Shown here in pieces: positions 45,568 through 54,872 of a stretch of DNA of 64,000 bases. The stretch lies in the NCBI GenBank assembly GCA_028715885.1, contig JAQUQX010000002.1, forward strand, positions 84,686 to 148,685, written 5' to 3'. Every line of letters starts with the position of its first letter. Position 1 is the first letter of the stretch. This DNA comes from Candidatus Methanoperedens sp. Its GTDB lineage: Archaea; Halobacteriota; Methanosarcinia; Methanosarcinales; Methanoperedenaceae. A program made the position numbers and the translations under genes. Below the pieces are notes generated by a model that saw only the letters and a list, made by a program, of their open reading frames with translations, ran no database searches and was not told where the DNA came from.

Positions 45568-46497
45568 ATGCCCAAAATCACAATCATAGGCGCCGGCGCA
45601 GTGGGCGCAACAGCAGCGCAGAGAATCGCAGAAAAAGAACTCGGCGACGTAGTCCTTACAGACATAGTCGAAGGACTGCCGCAGGGCAAAGCCCTTGACC
45701 TTGTGGAGGCAGCGCCGCTATTCGGGTACGACTCAAAAATCCTGGGCACTAACGACTATAAGGATATCGAAGGCTCGGACGTGGTTGTTATTACAGCGGG
45801 AATAGCACGAAAACCCGGCATGACGCGGGAAGACCTGCTCAAGATAAATACAAAAATCATCCGGGAAGTGTCGCAGAACATAGCAAAATACGCGCCCGAA
45901 TCCATAATCATCACAGTCACCAACCCGCTTGACATAATGACATACGTTACCCTGAAGACTACGGGTTTTGAACCTGCGCGCGTGTTCGGCATGAGCGGCG
46001 TGCTTGATGCAGGCAGGTTTGCCTCGTTCATAGCAATGGAACTTGGCTGCTCGGTGCGGGATATAAACGCAATGGTGCTGGGAGGGCACGGAGATACCAT
46101 GGTGCCGCTTCCGCGCTTTACAACGGTTTCGGGCGTTCCGATTACGGAGCTGGTGCCGGAAGATACAATCCTGCGCCTCGTGGACAGGACTGTGAACGGC
46201 GGGGCTGAGATAGTAAATCTCTTAAAAACAGGAAGCGCTTTCTATGCGCCCTCGGCTGCTGTGACGAATATGGTTGAGGCTGTCATAAAGGATACAAAAC
46301 GGATTCTCCCCGTGTGCGTCTATCTGGACGGCGAGTACGGCAGGAAGGATATTTATCTCGGCGTTCCTGTAAAGCTGGGCAGGCGCGGCGTGGAGGAGAT
46401 AATAGAGCTAAAACTCACAGACGACGAGAAAAAGGCGCTTGACAGGTCGGCAGAGGCTGTTAAGGCTGGAATAGCTTCATTCACGGAGTTATACTGA
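45568..46497 (+). CDS. mdh: Malate dehydrogenase (LDH-like)
   Basis: The 309-residue protein has the NAD site ITIIGAGAVGATAAQRI (4-20), Asp in VVLTDIVEG near 30-38, AGIARKPGMTREDLL with the substrate-binding Arg residues near 80-94, TNPLDIMTYV near 119, and the catalytic His in LGGHGDTMVPL near 174-184. It interconverts malate and oxaloacetate. Transcription is divergent from the aconitase-family gene. Confidence 0.95.
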   Translation: MPKITIIGAGAVGATAAQRIAEKELGDVVLTDIVEGLPQGKALDLVEAAPLFGYDSKILGTNDYKDIEGSDVVVITAGIARKPGMTREDLLKINTKIIREVSQNIAKYAPESIIITVTNPLDIMTYVTLKTTGFEPARVFGMSGVLDAGRFASFIAMELGCSVRDINAMVLGGHGDTMVPLPRFTTVSGVPITELVPEDTILRLVDRTVNGGAEIVNLLKTGSAFYAPSAAVTNMVEAVIKDTKRILPVCVYLDGEYGRKDIYLGVPVKLGRRGVEEIIELKLTDDEKKALDRSAEAVKAGIASFTELY

Positions 46498-46561
46498 CAG
46501 TTGCGAAAAAGATATAAGCAAGCCGTATGAATAAACGGCTAACTATCACGAGGTCATTCAT

Positions 46562-46849
46562 TTGAATCTTACAATCCAGCCCATCGGAGTCATTAAAAAA
46601 TCCAGTTCCGGGTTAGCTGATGTGTTAATATATTCTGACTTTGAACAAATTCTCACCAGCATTATGGAAAAATTCCAGAAAGGAACCAAAGTGCTGATTA
46701 TACATAAAAACGGGGATTCCAAAGACAAGCATCAGGTCAAGGTGTCTGAAGCTGAGCTAATCAATCGCAAAGGCAACCTCCTGACCGTAAAAGGCGTCGA
46801 TGCTGATAATGATTCTGTAATAGATGTCAGATTGAGCAATGAAATTTGA
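46562..46849 (+). CDS. Small protein, TrmO/UPF0066 N-terminal-like
   Basis: The 95-residue protein begins TIQPIGVIKKSSSGLADVLI and continues FEQILTSIMEKFQKGTKVLII, a pattern like the first strand-helix part of TrmO (UPF0066) methyltransferases, but the SAM-binding remainder is missing. It starts with TTG, supported by GAGG 8 bases before, and ends 10 bases before FEN1, so the two are likely co-transcribed. The similarity is weak, and function is unknown. Confidence 0.6.
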   Translation: MNLTIQPIGVIKKSSSGLADVLIYSDFEQILTSIMEKFQKGTKVLIIHKNGDSKDKHQVKVSEAELINRKGNLLTVKGVDADNDSVIDVRLSNEI

Positions 46850-46859
46850 TTGAGGTAAT

Positions 46860-47876
46860 ATGGGGGTTGACCTTGGAGACCTCTTCGACAGGAAAGAAAT
46901 AGAGCTTTCTGACCTGAAAGGAAAAATAATCGCCATCGATGCTTACAATACCCTTTACCAGTTCCTGAGCATAATCCGCCAGCGCGACGGCACTCCGCTT
47001 ATTGATTCCCGCGGAGAGATAACGTCCCACCTTTCGGGTTTTTTATACAGGACTACCAATCTCGTTGAGGCAGGCATCAAGCCAGTTTTTGTTTTTGACG
47101 GGGCGCCTCCGGCATTCAAGAACACTACCATTGAAGAGCGCAAAAAAATACGGACAGAGGCGAAAGAAAAATGGGATGAGGCAAAGGCAAGGGGCGATGA
47201 GGAAGAAGCATTTAAACACGCGCAGGCGTCATCGCGCATTGGCGGGAATATGATAGAAGACGCCAAGCTCCTGCTCGGGTTCATGGGGCTCCCCGTAGTC
47301 CAGGCGCCGTCTGAAGGCGAGGCGCAGGCTGCATTCATGGTACGGAACAAGGATGCTTATGCGGCAGGCTCGCAGGATTACGACGCATTACTGTTCGGCG
47401 CGCCCATCGTGGTGAGGAACCTTGCCGTATCGGGAAAAAGGAAGCTTCCCGGGAAAAGCGTGTATGTGGATGTAAAACCCGAGGTTATAGAGCTTGAAAA
47501 AGGGCTTGAACTGCTCGGGATTTCAAGGGAACAACTGATAGACATAGCGCTTCTTGTAGGAACGGATTATGATGAGGGCATTAAAGGAATAGGTCCCAAG
47601 AAAGCCCTGAAACTGGTAAAGAAACACGGAAATATTGAAGGGGCGCTTGGTGAACTCAGCACGGAGATTAAAAACCTGGCAGAAATAAAAGTTTTATTTG
47701 TCGCTCCCGATGTGACGCCGGATTATGAACTGCGATGGAAAAAACCGGATTCTGCGGCAATAATAAAGTTCTTATGCGAAGGACATGATTTCTCGCAGGA
47801 ACGGGTATCAAAGGCTGTGGAGCGCCTGCTTGAAGCCTCTGATGAAGGGCAGCAGACGCTGGATAAGTGGTTTTAA
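46860..47876 (+). CDS. fen: Flap endonuclease 1
   Basis: The 338-residue protein is a typical archaeal FEN1: MGVDLGDLF at the start, catalytic Asp in [13 protein letters not shown] near 27-39 and [12 protein letters not shown] near 77-88, acidic residues in [14 protein letters not shown] near 150-163 and [10 protein letters not shown] near 173-182, and the H3[25 protein letters not shown] split near 225-247. It ends with the PCNA-binding box QQTLDKWF. It trims 5' flaps in replication and repair. Confidence 0.97.
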   Translation: MGVDLGDLFDRKEIELSDLKGKIIAIDAYNTLYQFLSIIRQRDGTPLIDSRGEITSHLSGFLYRTTNLVEAGIKPVFVFDGAPPAFKNTTIEERKKIRTEAKEKWDEAKARGDEEEAFKHAQASSRIGGNMIEDAKLLLGFMGLPVVQAPSEGEAQAAFMVRNKDAYAAGSQDYDALLFGAPIVVRNLAVSGKRKLPGKSVYVDVKPEVIELEKGLELLGISREQLIDIALLVGTDYDEGIKGIGPKKALKLVKKHGNIEGALGELSTEIKNLAEIKVLFVAPDVTPDYELRWKKPDSAAIIKFLCEGHDFSQERVSKAVERLLEASDEGQQTLDKWF

Positions 47877-47904
47877 TGTTTTTTGCAAGAAAGAGCGTGA
47901 AGGA

Positions 47905-49206
47905 ATGCCTGAACTGAAAAGAAGCCTCGGGGTTTTAGGTGCAGCGAGCGTAAGCATCGGCGCAATAATAGGAGCGGGAATTTTTGTTCTGATAGGAGTG
48001 TCATCAGGACTGGCAGGACCTTCGGTTATACTTTCGTTTATGATTGCAGGAGTGGTTTCATTCCTTACCGCCTTAAGCTCGGCAGAACTTGCCTCCTTTA
48101 TCACAGAGTCCGGAGGTTCCTATATTTATACCCACAAAGCATTCGGGAAATTCTGGGGATATCTCGTTGGCTGGATGCAATCCTTCGATTACATCGTCGG
48201 AGCAAGCGCTGTCAGCATAGGTTTTGCGGCATATTTTACGTACTTTCTTGGAATTCAATCGGCGCAAACTGTGATAGTAATAGTCGGGAGTTTACTGCCC
48301 CTTGTCCTCATGCTTGTAAATTTCATGGGGGTAAAAGAAGCGTCGGGCACAAACAACCTGCTGGTGGGATTGAAAGTCACTGCACTTGTGCTTTTCATAA
48401 TAGTAGGCGGCTCTTTCCTTATCTCCAATGGGGATTATTCCAATTATCATCCCTTTTTTCCAACTGGAGTTGCGGGAATGCTCTCAGGCGCAGCAATAAT
48501 TTTTTTTGCATTCGCGGGCTTCAATACGATTACTGTAATCGCGGAGGAAGTGAAGAATCCTGAAAAGAACGTTCCAAAGGCAATAATGCTGGCATTCGCC
48601 CTGTGCACCCTGCTTTACATAGGGGTATCTCTTGTTTCAGTCGGGCTTGTGAGCTGGAAGCTCCTCGGGGCTTCCGACACGCCCCTGGAAGCGGCGTTGA
48701 AGACGGCAACAGACAATGTATTCTTACTGAAATTCATCTCGGTTTCCGCGCTGTTTGCAACCGCCTCCGTAGTTATGGCATCCATTCTGGGAGGTTCAAG
48801 AGCGCTGTTTGCGATGGCGAGACAGCGCGTGATCCCGGTCATGCTTGCAAGGATATCCAAAAACGGGGTTCCCACCTTCACAGTAATGCTGAGCGGGGTT
48901 GTAATAGCGTTAATCGTTGTTGTTTCACAGGCAAATCTTGACTGGCTGGCTTCAATTTTCAACTTCGGAACGCTGATGACATACTTTTTCATCAATTTGA
49001 GTGTGGTGAGGTTGAGGCAAAAAATGCCGGATGCAAACCGCACTTTCAGGGTGCCGTTTTACCCGGTTATACCTGTTTTAGGGGTGTTGAGCTGCTTTGC
49101 CCTCGCCTTTTACCTGAACCCGAATGCTATCGTTTTCGCTGCTGCATGGATTGCAATAGGCATAGCGGCATACGAATATAATAAAAGGCGGGAAGCAAAA
49201 ACCTGA
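47905..49206 (+). CDS. APC-family amino acid permease
   Basis: About 433 residues with twelve hydrophobic segments. The start MPELKRSLGVLGAASVSIGAIIGAGIFV holds the conserved GAxIGxGIF unwound helix of amino acid/polyamine transporters, and FFAFAGFNTITVIAEEVKNPEKNVPKA near 210-236 matches TM6 and its loop. I chose ATG 47905, preceded by GTGAAGGA; the frame opens further upstream but that part overlaps the FEN1 end and is not hydrophobic. Substrate unknown. Confidence 0.88.
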   Translation: MPELKRSLGVLGAASVSIGAIIGAGIFVLIGVSSGLAGPSVILSFMIAGVVSFLTALSSAELASFITESGGSYIYTHKAFGKFWGYLVGWMQSFDYIVGASAVSIGFAAYFTYFLGIQSAQTVIVIVGSLLPLVLMLVNFMGVKEASGTNNLLVGLKVTALVLFIIVGGSFLISNGDYSNYHPFFPTGVAGMLSGAAIIFFAFAGFNTITVIAEEVKNPEKNVPKAIMLAFALCTLLYIGVSLVSVGLVSWKLLGASDTPLEAALKTATDNVFLLKFISVSALFATASVVMASILGGSRALFAMARQRVIPVMLARISKNGVPTFTVMLSGVVIALIVVVSQANLDWLASIFNFGTLMTYFFINLSVVRLRQKMPDANRTFRVPFYPVIPVLGVLSCFALAFYLNPNAIVFAAAWIAIGIAAYEYNKRREAKT

Positions 49207-49210
49207 AGCT

Positions 49211-50224
49211 TTAAATCCCGAGCGCCTTATTCGTCTTCTTTATCGATCTTGCCCCGTCCTTTTCTATTTCAAGCATCGCCCTGATAGCGTCCACGTTCTC
49301 AGGAACCACATCCGATTCCTGGTGTATCGCCTGGAAGAAGTAGAGTTCACCTTTATTAATGGCAATCGAATCCTTCCATACCACATTCTCCCACATATCG
49401 CCCCTCGGTCTTCCCATGTCCCTGGCGAATTCCATGGCTTCTGCTGTTGATTTTATCCTGTCCTTGCTGCTCACGAGCCTGATGCGCGGGCGCTCTTCAA
49501 AGATTTTTATAATATCGTCTTCACTGGCTGTCTTTTTTAATTCGATATTCAAGGCATGAAGATGCATGAGTGTGGTTGAGGTCTTTACAGCCATCGTAGT
49601 AATATCAATATCGGGAAGAATCGAATTAACATCGGGACCGTGGTGCGAGGGAAGTTTGATGGGGTCGGGAATAAGCGCGTTTATGGGACCCGTCTTTATA
49701 TCGTTGGGGTCGGCTGCGCGTCTCATCAATGTAACCCTTGCTTTCCTGACGCCGTATGCCTTATCAAGCGGATACAACACTCTTACAAGTCCTGTGGTAT
49801 TGCATGAGACCACCCGGGCAAAATCCCTGCCAAGGGCGTCATGGTAATTAGCCTCTGAATTGAAAGAGAAACCTGTCAGTTCATGCTCTTCCCCTCCCTG
49901 CCAGATAGCTTTTACGCCGTGTTTTCCATAGAGCTTCTTGTACTCCTCGCCTGTATCGCCGGGGGTGGCGTCAATCACGATGTCGGCTTTATCCAGCAGT
50001 TCTTCAAGTGTGCCGCTAACGTCTATTTTTGATTTTTTGAATAGCTCGATGTTTTCCTTTGCCGGCACATAAAGGTCGTATCCTTTTTCCTGCGCGATGC
50101 GCGCTTCAAAACTGGGTTTTGTCTTCACAACGCCAACAATTTCCATGTCGTCCTGCGCCGATACCGCGTCTGCCACGCGTTTTCCTATCGTTCCATATCC
50201 GTTAATTGCGACTTTTGCCTTCAT
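49211..50224 (-). CDS. gap: Class II glyceraldehyde-3-phosphate dehydrogenase (archaeal)
   Basis: About 337 residues. The nucleotide site is KVAINGYGTIGKRVADAV at the start, and the catalytic Cys is in RVVSCNTTGLVRVL near 139-152, followed by HHGPDVNSILPDIDITTMAVKTSTTLMHLHALN split near 190-225. It works in glycolysis and gluconeogenesis. I chose ATG 50224 with GGGAGA before it; the frame extends 10 codons further into the stop region of a CooT-like gene. The two likely form one transcript. Confidence 0.94.
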   Translation of the reverse strand: MKAKVAINGYGTIGKRVADAVSAQDDMEIVGVVKTKPSFEARIAQEKGYDLYVPAKENIELFKKSKIDVSGTLEELLDKADIVIDATPGDTGEEYKKLYGKHGVKAIWQGGEEHELTGFSFNSEANYHDALGRDFARVVSCNTTGLVRVLYPLDKAYGVRKARVTLMRRAADPNDIKTGPINALIPDPIKLPSHHGPDVNSILPDIDITTMAVKTSTTLMHLHALNIELKKTASEDDIIKIFEERPRIRLVSSKDRIKSTAEAMEFARDMGRPRGDMWENVVWKDSIAINKGELYFFQAIHQESDVVPENVDAIRAMLEIEKDGARSIKKTNKALGI

Positions 50225-50250
50225 CAGTTTTTCTCCCGACGCCAGATTAT

Positions 50251-50424
50251 TCAACCATCTATTATAGCTTCCTGTTTTGTCAGATTAATATCGACAATTC
50301 GTCCCTTAATTGTTTTAGATTCACCAAGCAGGCTCTGTAGCTTGATTGCGTCTTTATCCGCGGTTATGCGTACCACATCTTCCATTATGGTTTTTCCTTT
50401 CAGTATTACTTTGAGTTCGCACAT
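50251..50424 (-). CDS. CooT-family small nickel-binding-like protein
   Basis: A 57-residue gene too small for routine ORF lists: MCELKVILKGKTIMEDVVRI, then LQSLLGESKTIKGRIVDINL. It matches the CooT/COG1532 family, in which the N-terminal MC residues bind Ni(II) in a dimer in the bacterial CooT. Here it lies 26 bases upstream of GAPDH on the same strand. Nickel delivery or simple RNA-binding have been suggested for the family; the role with GAPDH is unclear. Confidence 0.7.
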   Translation of the reverse strand: MCELKVILKGKTIMEDVVRITADKDAIKLQSLLGESKTIKGRIVDINLTKQEAIIDG

Positions 50425-50514
50425 GGCTGTTAAATCGGTTTATTTAATATTAATATTTATCATACCCTGAAACTATAGAGGGATGGAGGCTTTGTTATAC
50501 CTGAACTTAAAGGC

Positions 50515-51387
50515 TTGATAATACCGGATTATACAGTAATGGAAGAGCACTCCATAGTGGTTCACGGCGATGTTCTTGTGGGGAATTACGCTGAACTCTC
50601 TTACGGTTTAATCGCCAGCACGGTAATCGCAGGGGAGCATGTGAAGATAAGCGGGAACATAATTTCAGAGGACGATGTCAGGATAGATATGTGGTCTGAG
50701 ATAACAGGCGACGTGCGGACAAAGACCGATGCGTATCTCGGGGAATTTGTCAGGATTTCAGGAAAACTCTTCGCTGCTGGCAACCTTGATGTGGGAAATA
50801 ATGTGAAAATAGACGGGGGTTATGACGTCAAAGGCTGGCTTGTGGTGCGCAATCCGCTCCCTTTCGTCATGTTTATATTCCTCTATTTGATGGCGCTTTT
50901 GCGTTTTGGCAGTGAAGAGGAGGTTGAAAAAGCGCTTGCCGAGCTTTTTTCGGAGGATGAATCCGAAAATAAGGTCATGTCGATACCTGATAAGACAAAG
51001 ATAGACCTTGAAGCGATTAAGACCACATCGCGCGCCATAATCGGGAACTACTGCCGGTTGCTTGGGAACATCCGCGCGCGGTATATGCATATGGGGAAAC
51101 ACGTAACATTGTTCGGCAGCATCCGCACAACGGGAGATATAACAATCGGAAGAGACTGCATCATCCATGGGAATCTTGTCACGACAAAGGGAAAAGTGAA
51201 TATCGAGAGGAACTGCAAGGTACTGGGTAAAGTCCAGGCTGATTCTATAATACTGCATGAAACCTCAAAAGTGGATGGCACTTTGATTGCTCCGAACGGC
51301 GTGGCAATAGAGAGGGATGACCTTGAGGGCGTGGAGGAGTTTGGGAAAAGGCTGTTCTACGGGTTTACATTGCTTGAGGATGTTTGA
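50515..51387 (+). CDS. Beta-helix polymer-forming protein (bactofilin-like)
   Basis: The protein consists of hexapeptide-like or bactofilin-like turns (VVHGDVLVGNYAEL, VKISGNIISEDDVRI, ITGDVRTKTDAYLGEF, then ISGKLFAAGNLDVGN) around a hydrophobic segment near 115-135 (LPFVMFIFLYLMALLRF), then a second beta-helix (residues 180-265: HVTLFGSIRTTGDITIG). It may anchor to or be placed by the membrane. TTG 50515 is the listed start; the frame stays open upstream to a GTT codon preceded by GGATGGAGG, so the true start is unsure. Related archaeal proteins are uncharacterised. Confidence 0.65.
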   Translation: MIIPDYTVMEEHSIVVHGDVLVGNYAELSYGLIASTVIAGEHVKISGNIISEDDVRIDMWSEITGDVRTKTDAYLGEFVRISGKLFAAGNLDVGNNVKIDGGYDVKGWLVVRNPLPFVMFIFLYLMALLRFGSEEEVEKALAELFSEDESENKVMSIPDKTKIDLEAIKTTSRAIIGNYCRLLGNIRARYMHMGKHVTLFGSIRTTGDITIGRDCIIHGNLVTTKGKVNIERNCKVLGKVQADSIILHETSKVDGTLIAPNGVAIERDDLEGVEEFGKRLFYGFTLLEDV

Positions 51388-51546
51388 AGAGGTTGTTACG
51401 GATTTCTCTAACCGATTCGAGCATGAACGAGCGGTGGTTGCAGTCACAAACCCCGTACTTAAGGACGAGGCCTGTATATAACGTTTTTATGAATATACGG
51501 GATTATTCCCTGTTATACTCGTATGTATTATGAGTTGAAATATGAA

Positions 51547-52050
51547 TCAATAAACAGTCACGCTTTTTACACCATTTATTTTAGTAAGAGTATTCACAAG
51601 CTCTCCGCTCACCTTTCCCTCGGTAATTATGGTAAGCTTCGGGTTCTCGGTAAGGTAAGGGTCATCCGATACCGCCTGCCTGATGGTTATCCCATGCTCA
51701 GCCACGGCTGTTGCAACTGCGCCAAGCAGCCCTTTTTGTGCGGCGTTATCGGGCGCGATGACTATTACGCCAAGACCGATGAGAGGCGCAACCTCACGCA
51801 GGAAAGGCATCGTCCTGATATTCCGGAATATAGCCACAAGCCGCGTATCCTTTGCAATCGTTTCGCATGTTGCATCAACCACGCGCCTGTCAACGCCTAT
51901 CTCGTTCGCTATCTGGGTGTGCGGGATTTCGATAGTGCCTGAAACCACCCTGCCCTCGGGATTAATCTGGAATCCTCTTTCCAGAAGCAATCGTATGACT
52001 TTTTCCTGGGCAGGATGGTTCTTGAATTTTTCCTGTATTATGCTCCACAT
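51547..52050 (-). CDS. ACT-domain regulator of amino acid metabolism (COG2150)
   Basis: The 167-residue protein has an N-terminal winged-helix-like part (VIRLLLERGFQI, IPHTQIANEIGVDRRVVDATCETI) and a C-terminal ACT-type fold (GVIVIAPDNAAQKGLLGAVATAVAEHGITIRQAVSDD). ACT domains bind amino acids. It probably senses an amino acid and controls genes nearby or elsewhere; no target can be read from this window. Confidence 0.8.
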   Translation of the reverse strand: MWSIIQEKFKNHPAQEKVIRLLLERGFQINPEGRVVSGTIEIPHTQIANEIGVDRRVVDATCETIAKDTRLVAIFRNIRTMPFLREVAPLIGLGVIVIAPDNAAQKGLLGAVATAVAEHGITIRQAVSDDPYLTENPKLTIITEGKVSGELVNTLTKINGVKSVTVY

Positions 52051-52132
52051 CAGTTCTACTATAGTTTATTACTTAATACAAATCTTCCTAAAATGCTCTG
52101 TCTTTGTGAGTGCACCGTGCCACTGCTCTCTT

Positions 52133-52642
52133 TCAGTGACCTCCCTCACCCATTTTAACTTCATGCGGGCTGATAGGTTCATGCTTTGGATTGCTTCCTG
52201 GCTTGGTATATTTCTTTTTCACTTCATTAGCGATATCCTTTCCCAGCCTTTTGCATTCTTCAAGGTCTTTTTCCGCAGGCTGGTACTGGATACGCAGAAC
52301 CGGGTCAATCACTTTCATCCCGAGCGCACGCATCTTTTCCGCAATCATTACAGGCGCCTCGCCGCTCCAGCCGTATGAGCCGAAAGCTGCTCCTGTCTTG
52401 CCCTTAACGTTTGCCTTTGCGAGGCTGTCGATGAATTTCCCCATCGGGGGCAGCATCTTATAATGGAATGTCGATGAGCCAATCGCAATGGAATCCGCGG
52501 ACTTGATATCTTCCATTTTTGCCTCATGGAAACTCACGACCGAAACGTCGACGTTCCGTGAAGCCACACCTTCTGCGATTGCATCCGCCATCGCTTTTGT
52601 GTTGCCTGATGTGCTGAGATATACAACTACTACTTTTGGCAT
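52133..52642 (-). CDS. Flavodoxin-domain protein
   Basis: About 169 residues with the FMN phosphate loop YLSTSGNTKAMADAIAEG (residues 6-23), the tyrosine-type ring loop GSSTFHYKMLPPMGKFID near 59-76, and GAAFGSYGWSGEAP near 87-100. It is a single electron-transfer domain. I chose ATG 52642, which has GGAGGA before it; an upstream frame to 52780 is non-conserved. Divergent from ruvC. Confidence 0.87.
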   Translation of the reverse strand: MPKVVVVYLSTSGNTKAMADAIAEGVASRNVDVSVVSFHEAKMEDIKSADSIAIGSSTFHYKMLPPMGKFIDSLAKANVKGKTGAAFGSYGWSGEAPVMIAEKMRALGMKVIDPVLRIQYQPAEKDLEECKRLGKDIANEVKKKYTKPGSNPKHEPISPHEVKMGEGGH

Positions 52643-52792
52643 ATTTTCCTCCATTTCTCCGTGAGAGCGGAACGATATTTTAAACTCCCCTCTCACTTTA
52701 ATGTTAAAATTAATTTTAGATATAGTTATCGCTCTATTTATTAGTAATTTATTGACCAAAAGCACATAAATGATAAGCACTTTTTAAACATT

Positions 52793-53263
52793 ATGATTGT
52801 AATCGGAATAGATCCCGGGCTTGCAACCGTGGGCTTTGGGGTCATACGAACCGAGAGAGGCGTTATCACTCCCGTAAGCTATGGATGTATAAGAACATCT
52901 GCTGCAAAACAACCACCGGAGCGGCTGCTGGAGATATACATAGAGATTAATGCGCTTTTTGAAAAATATTCACCTTCCGTAGTTTCGGTTGAAAAACTCT
53001 TTTTCAATAAAAACGTCACAAACGCTATGGGGGTAAGCGAAGCAAGGGGAGTTATATTACTTGCGGCGCAGCAAAAGAATATACCGGTATTTGAATATAC
53101 CCCGCTTCAGGTGAAACAGGCAATAACAGGTTCTGGCAGGGCAGATAAAAAACAGATGCAAGAGATGATAAAGAGGCTTTTGAACCTTGAAGAAATACCC
53201 AGACCCGACGATGCAGCCGATGGTCTTTCGATTGCTTTATGTCACATACATATAATGAGATAG
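52793..53263 (+). CDS. ruvC: Holliday junction resolvase RuvC
   Basis: The 156-residue protein has the RNase H-like resolvase fold with catalytic acids in GIDPGLATVGFGV (Asp 6), SVEKLFF near 64 (Glu), and PRPDDAADGLSIALCH near 136-151 (Asp pair). Length matches bacterial RuvC. It cuts four-way junctions in recombination. Archaea normally use Hjc instead. It is followed 4 bases later by ruvA and then ruvB, all on the same strand, so the whole bacterial-type machine is present. Confidence 0.92.
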   Translation: MIVIGIDPGLATVGFGVIRTERGVITPVSYGCIRTSAAKQPPERLLEIYIEINALFEKYSPSVVSVEKLFFNKNVTNAMGVSEARGVILLAAQQKNIPVFEYTPLQVKQAITGSGRADKKQMQEMIKRLLNLEEIPRPDDAADGLSIALCHIHIMR

Positions 53264-53267
53264 TGAT

Positions 53268-53849
53268 ATGATTTCACAAATTACAGGAGAGATAGCGCAT
53301 CGAGGGGAAGGTTATGTTGTTGTCGAGGTGGGGGGTATCGGATACCAGGTCAATCTGACAAAACCTGCATTGCAGGAGCTTGCGGATAAAGATAAGGTCA
53401 AACTGCACACATACCTTCACGTCAGGGAGGATGCGCTCACACTTTACGGGTTTACAAGCCAGGGTGAGCTTGAGATGTTTAAGCTCTTAATAAGCGTAAC
53501 AAGAATAGGGCCACAAATTGCACTAAATATCCTATCCCAGATAAAGATAGAAGAGCTTGCCTCTGCAATAATCCGCGAGGATGAGAAAGTCCTGACCAGT
53601 ATTTCGGGCATCGGCTCAAAGAATGCCAGGCGGTTGATTCTGGAACTTAAGGATAAGATGAAAAAGAAAATGGACGGATTTGCACTTCCAGCCGCGGGCA
53701 ATGCCAGTTATGATGCGGTGAGCGCTCTTGTATCGCTTGGATTTGCGCATCGTGAGGCGCAGGAAGCTGTGAACGCCGTATCAGGTAAAGAACATACGGT
53801 GGAAGCATTGATTAAAGCTGCGCTTTTAAAACTTAAAGAACGTTATTGA
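53268..53849 (+). CDS. ruvA: Holliday junction branch migration protein RuvA
   Basis: The 193-residue protein has the OB domain at the start (ISQITGEIAHRGEGYVVVEV, GIGYQVNLT), two helix-hairpin-helix units (LLISVTRIGPQIALNIL and VLTSISGIGSKNARRLILEL) and a C-terminal domain (VSALVSLGFAHREAQEAVNAV), as in bacterial RuvA. It binds the junction and loads RuvB. Spaced 4 bases after ruvC and 7 bases before ruvB. Confidence 0.93.
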   Translation: MISQITGEIAHRGEGYVVVEVGGIGYQVNLTKPALQELADKDKVKLHTYLHVREDALTLYGFTSQGELEMFKLLISVTRIGPQIALNILSQIKIEELASAIIREDEKVLTSISGIGSKNARRLILELKDKMKKKMDGFALPAAGNASYDAVSALVSLGFAHREAQEAVNAVSGKEHTVEALIKAALLKLKERY

Positions 53850-53856
53850 GTGACAC

Positions 53857-54861
53857 ATGGAAGAAAGAATCATCACGCCAACCCTGCTGAATGATGAAAA
53901 ACAGGACATACAGGATATTACCATCCGCCCCAACAGGCTTTCTGAATTCATCGGGCAGAACGCGCTCAAGGAATCCCTGAAAATATTCATAGAAGCATCA
54001 AAAAAAAGAGGCGAACCCCTTGACCACATCCTGTTTTCAGGACCCCCCGGACTTGGGAAAACCACGCTTGCGCATATCATAGCGCATGAGATGGAGTCTG
54101 ATATAAAAAGCACTTCAGGACCGGTGCTTGAAAAACCCGGCGACCTTGCCGCAATACTTACCACGCTAAAGCGCGGGGATGTACTATTCATTGATGAAAT
54201 CCACCGCCTGAATTCGGTTATTGAAGAAATCCTTTACCCTGCGATGGAGGATTTTGAGATTGATGTGATGATAGGCGAGGGACCCAGCGCCCGCTCCATA
54301 AAACTCAATCTTGAGCATTTCACACTCATAGGCGCCACTACAAGAGTAGGACTTCTGGGCTCACCTTTCCGGGACAGGTTTGGCTTTACGTCCCGGCTTA
54401 ACCTTTACACTGTCGAAGAGCTCGTTGAAGTAGTGAAGCGCAGCGCTTCTATCTTGCATATCCCGATAACACAGGACGGTTCGCTTGAAATCGCAAAACG
54501 AAGCCGGGGAACGCCGCGCATTGCCAACAGGCTTCTTCGGCGCGTATGGGATTTTGCGCTTGTGAGAGCAGAGGGGAAAATCACGCAGGATGTTGCTGAT
54601 GCCGCGCTTTCCATGCTGGGAATCGACAGGCTCGGGCTGGATGAGCTTGACAGGCGGATTCTTGGTATAATAGCGCAGGATTTTGAGGGAGGACCTGTTG
54701 GCGTTAAGACCATTGCCATATCAGTAGGAGAGGAAGTAAGGACTATTGAGGAGGTTTACGAGCCTTATCTTATACAGATAGGATTCATCAAGCGAACATC
54801 ACAGGGCAGGGAAACCACACAGGCTGCGAAGGAACATTTGAGACTGCAATCGTCTATATGA
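53857..54861 (+). CDS. ruvB: Holliday junction branch migration ATPase RuvB
   Basis: The 334-residue AAA+ protein is of bacterial length. Walker A is [15 protein letters not shown] near 59-73, Walker [12 protein letters not shown] near 108-118, sensor 1 [20 protein letters not shown] near 155-174, sensor 2 [17 protein letters not shown] near 212-228, and the C-terminal winged helix [16 protein letters not shown] near 280. It pumps DNA through the RuvA-bound junction. Last gene of the ruvCAB operon. Confidence 0.95.
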   Translation: MEERIITPTLLNDEKQDIQDITIRPNRLSEFIGQNALKESLKIFIEASKKRGEPLDHILFSGPPGLGKTTLAHIIAHEMESDIKSTSGPVLEKPGDLAAILTTLKRGDVLFIDEIHRLNSVIEEILYPAMEDFEIDVMIGEGPSARSIKLNLEHFTLIGATTRVGLLGSPFRDRFGFTSRLNLYTVEELVEVVKRSASILHIPITQDGSLEIAKRSRGTPRIANRLLRRVWDFALVRAEGKITQDVADAALSMLGIDRLGLDELDRRILGIIAQDFEGGPVGVKTIAISVGEEVRTIEEVYEPYLIQIGFIKRTSQGRETTQAAKEHLRLQSSI

Positions 54862-54872
54862 GAAAATTTATT

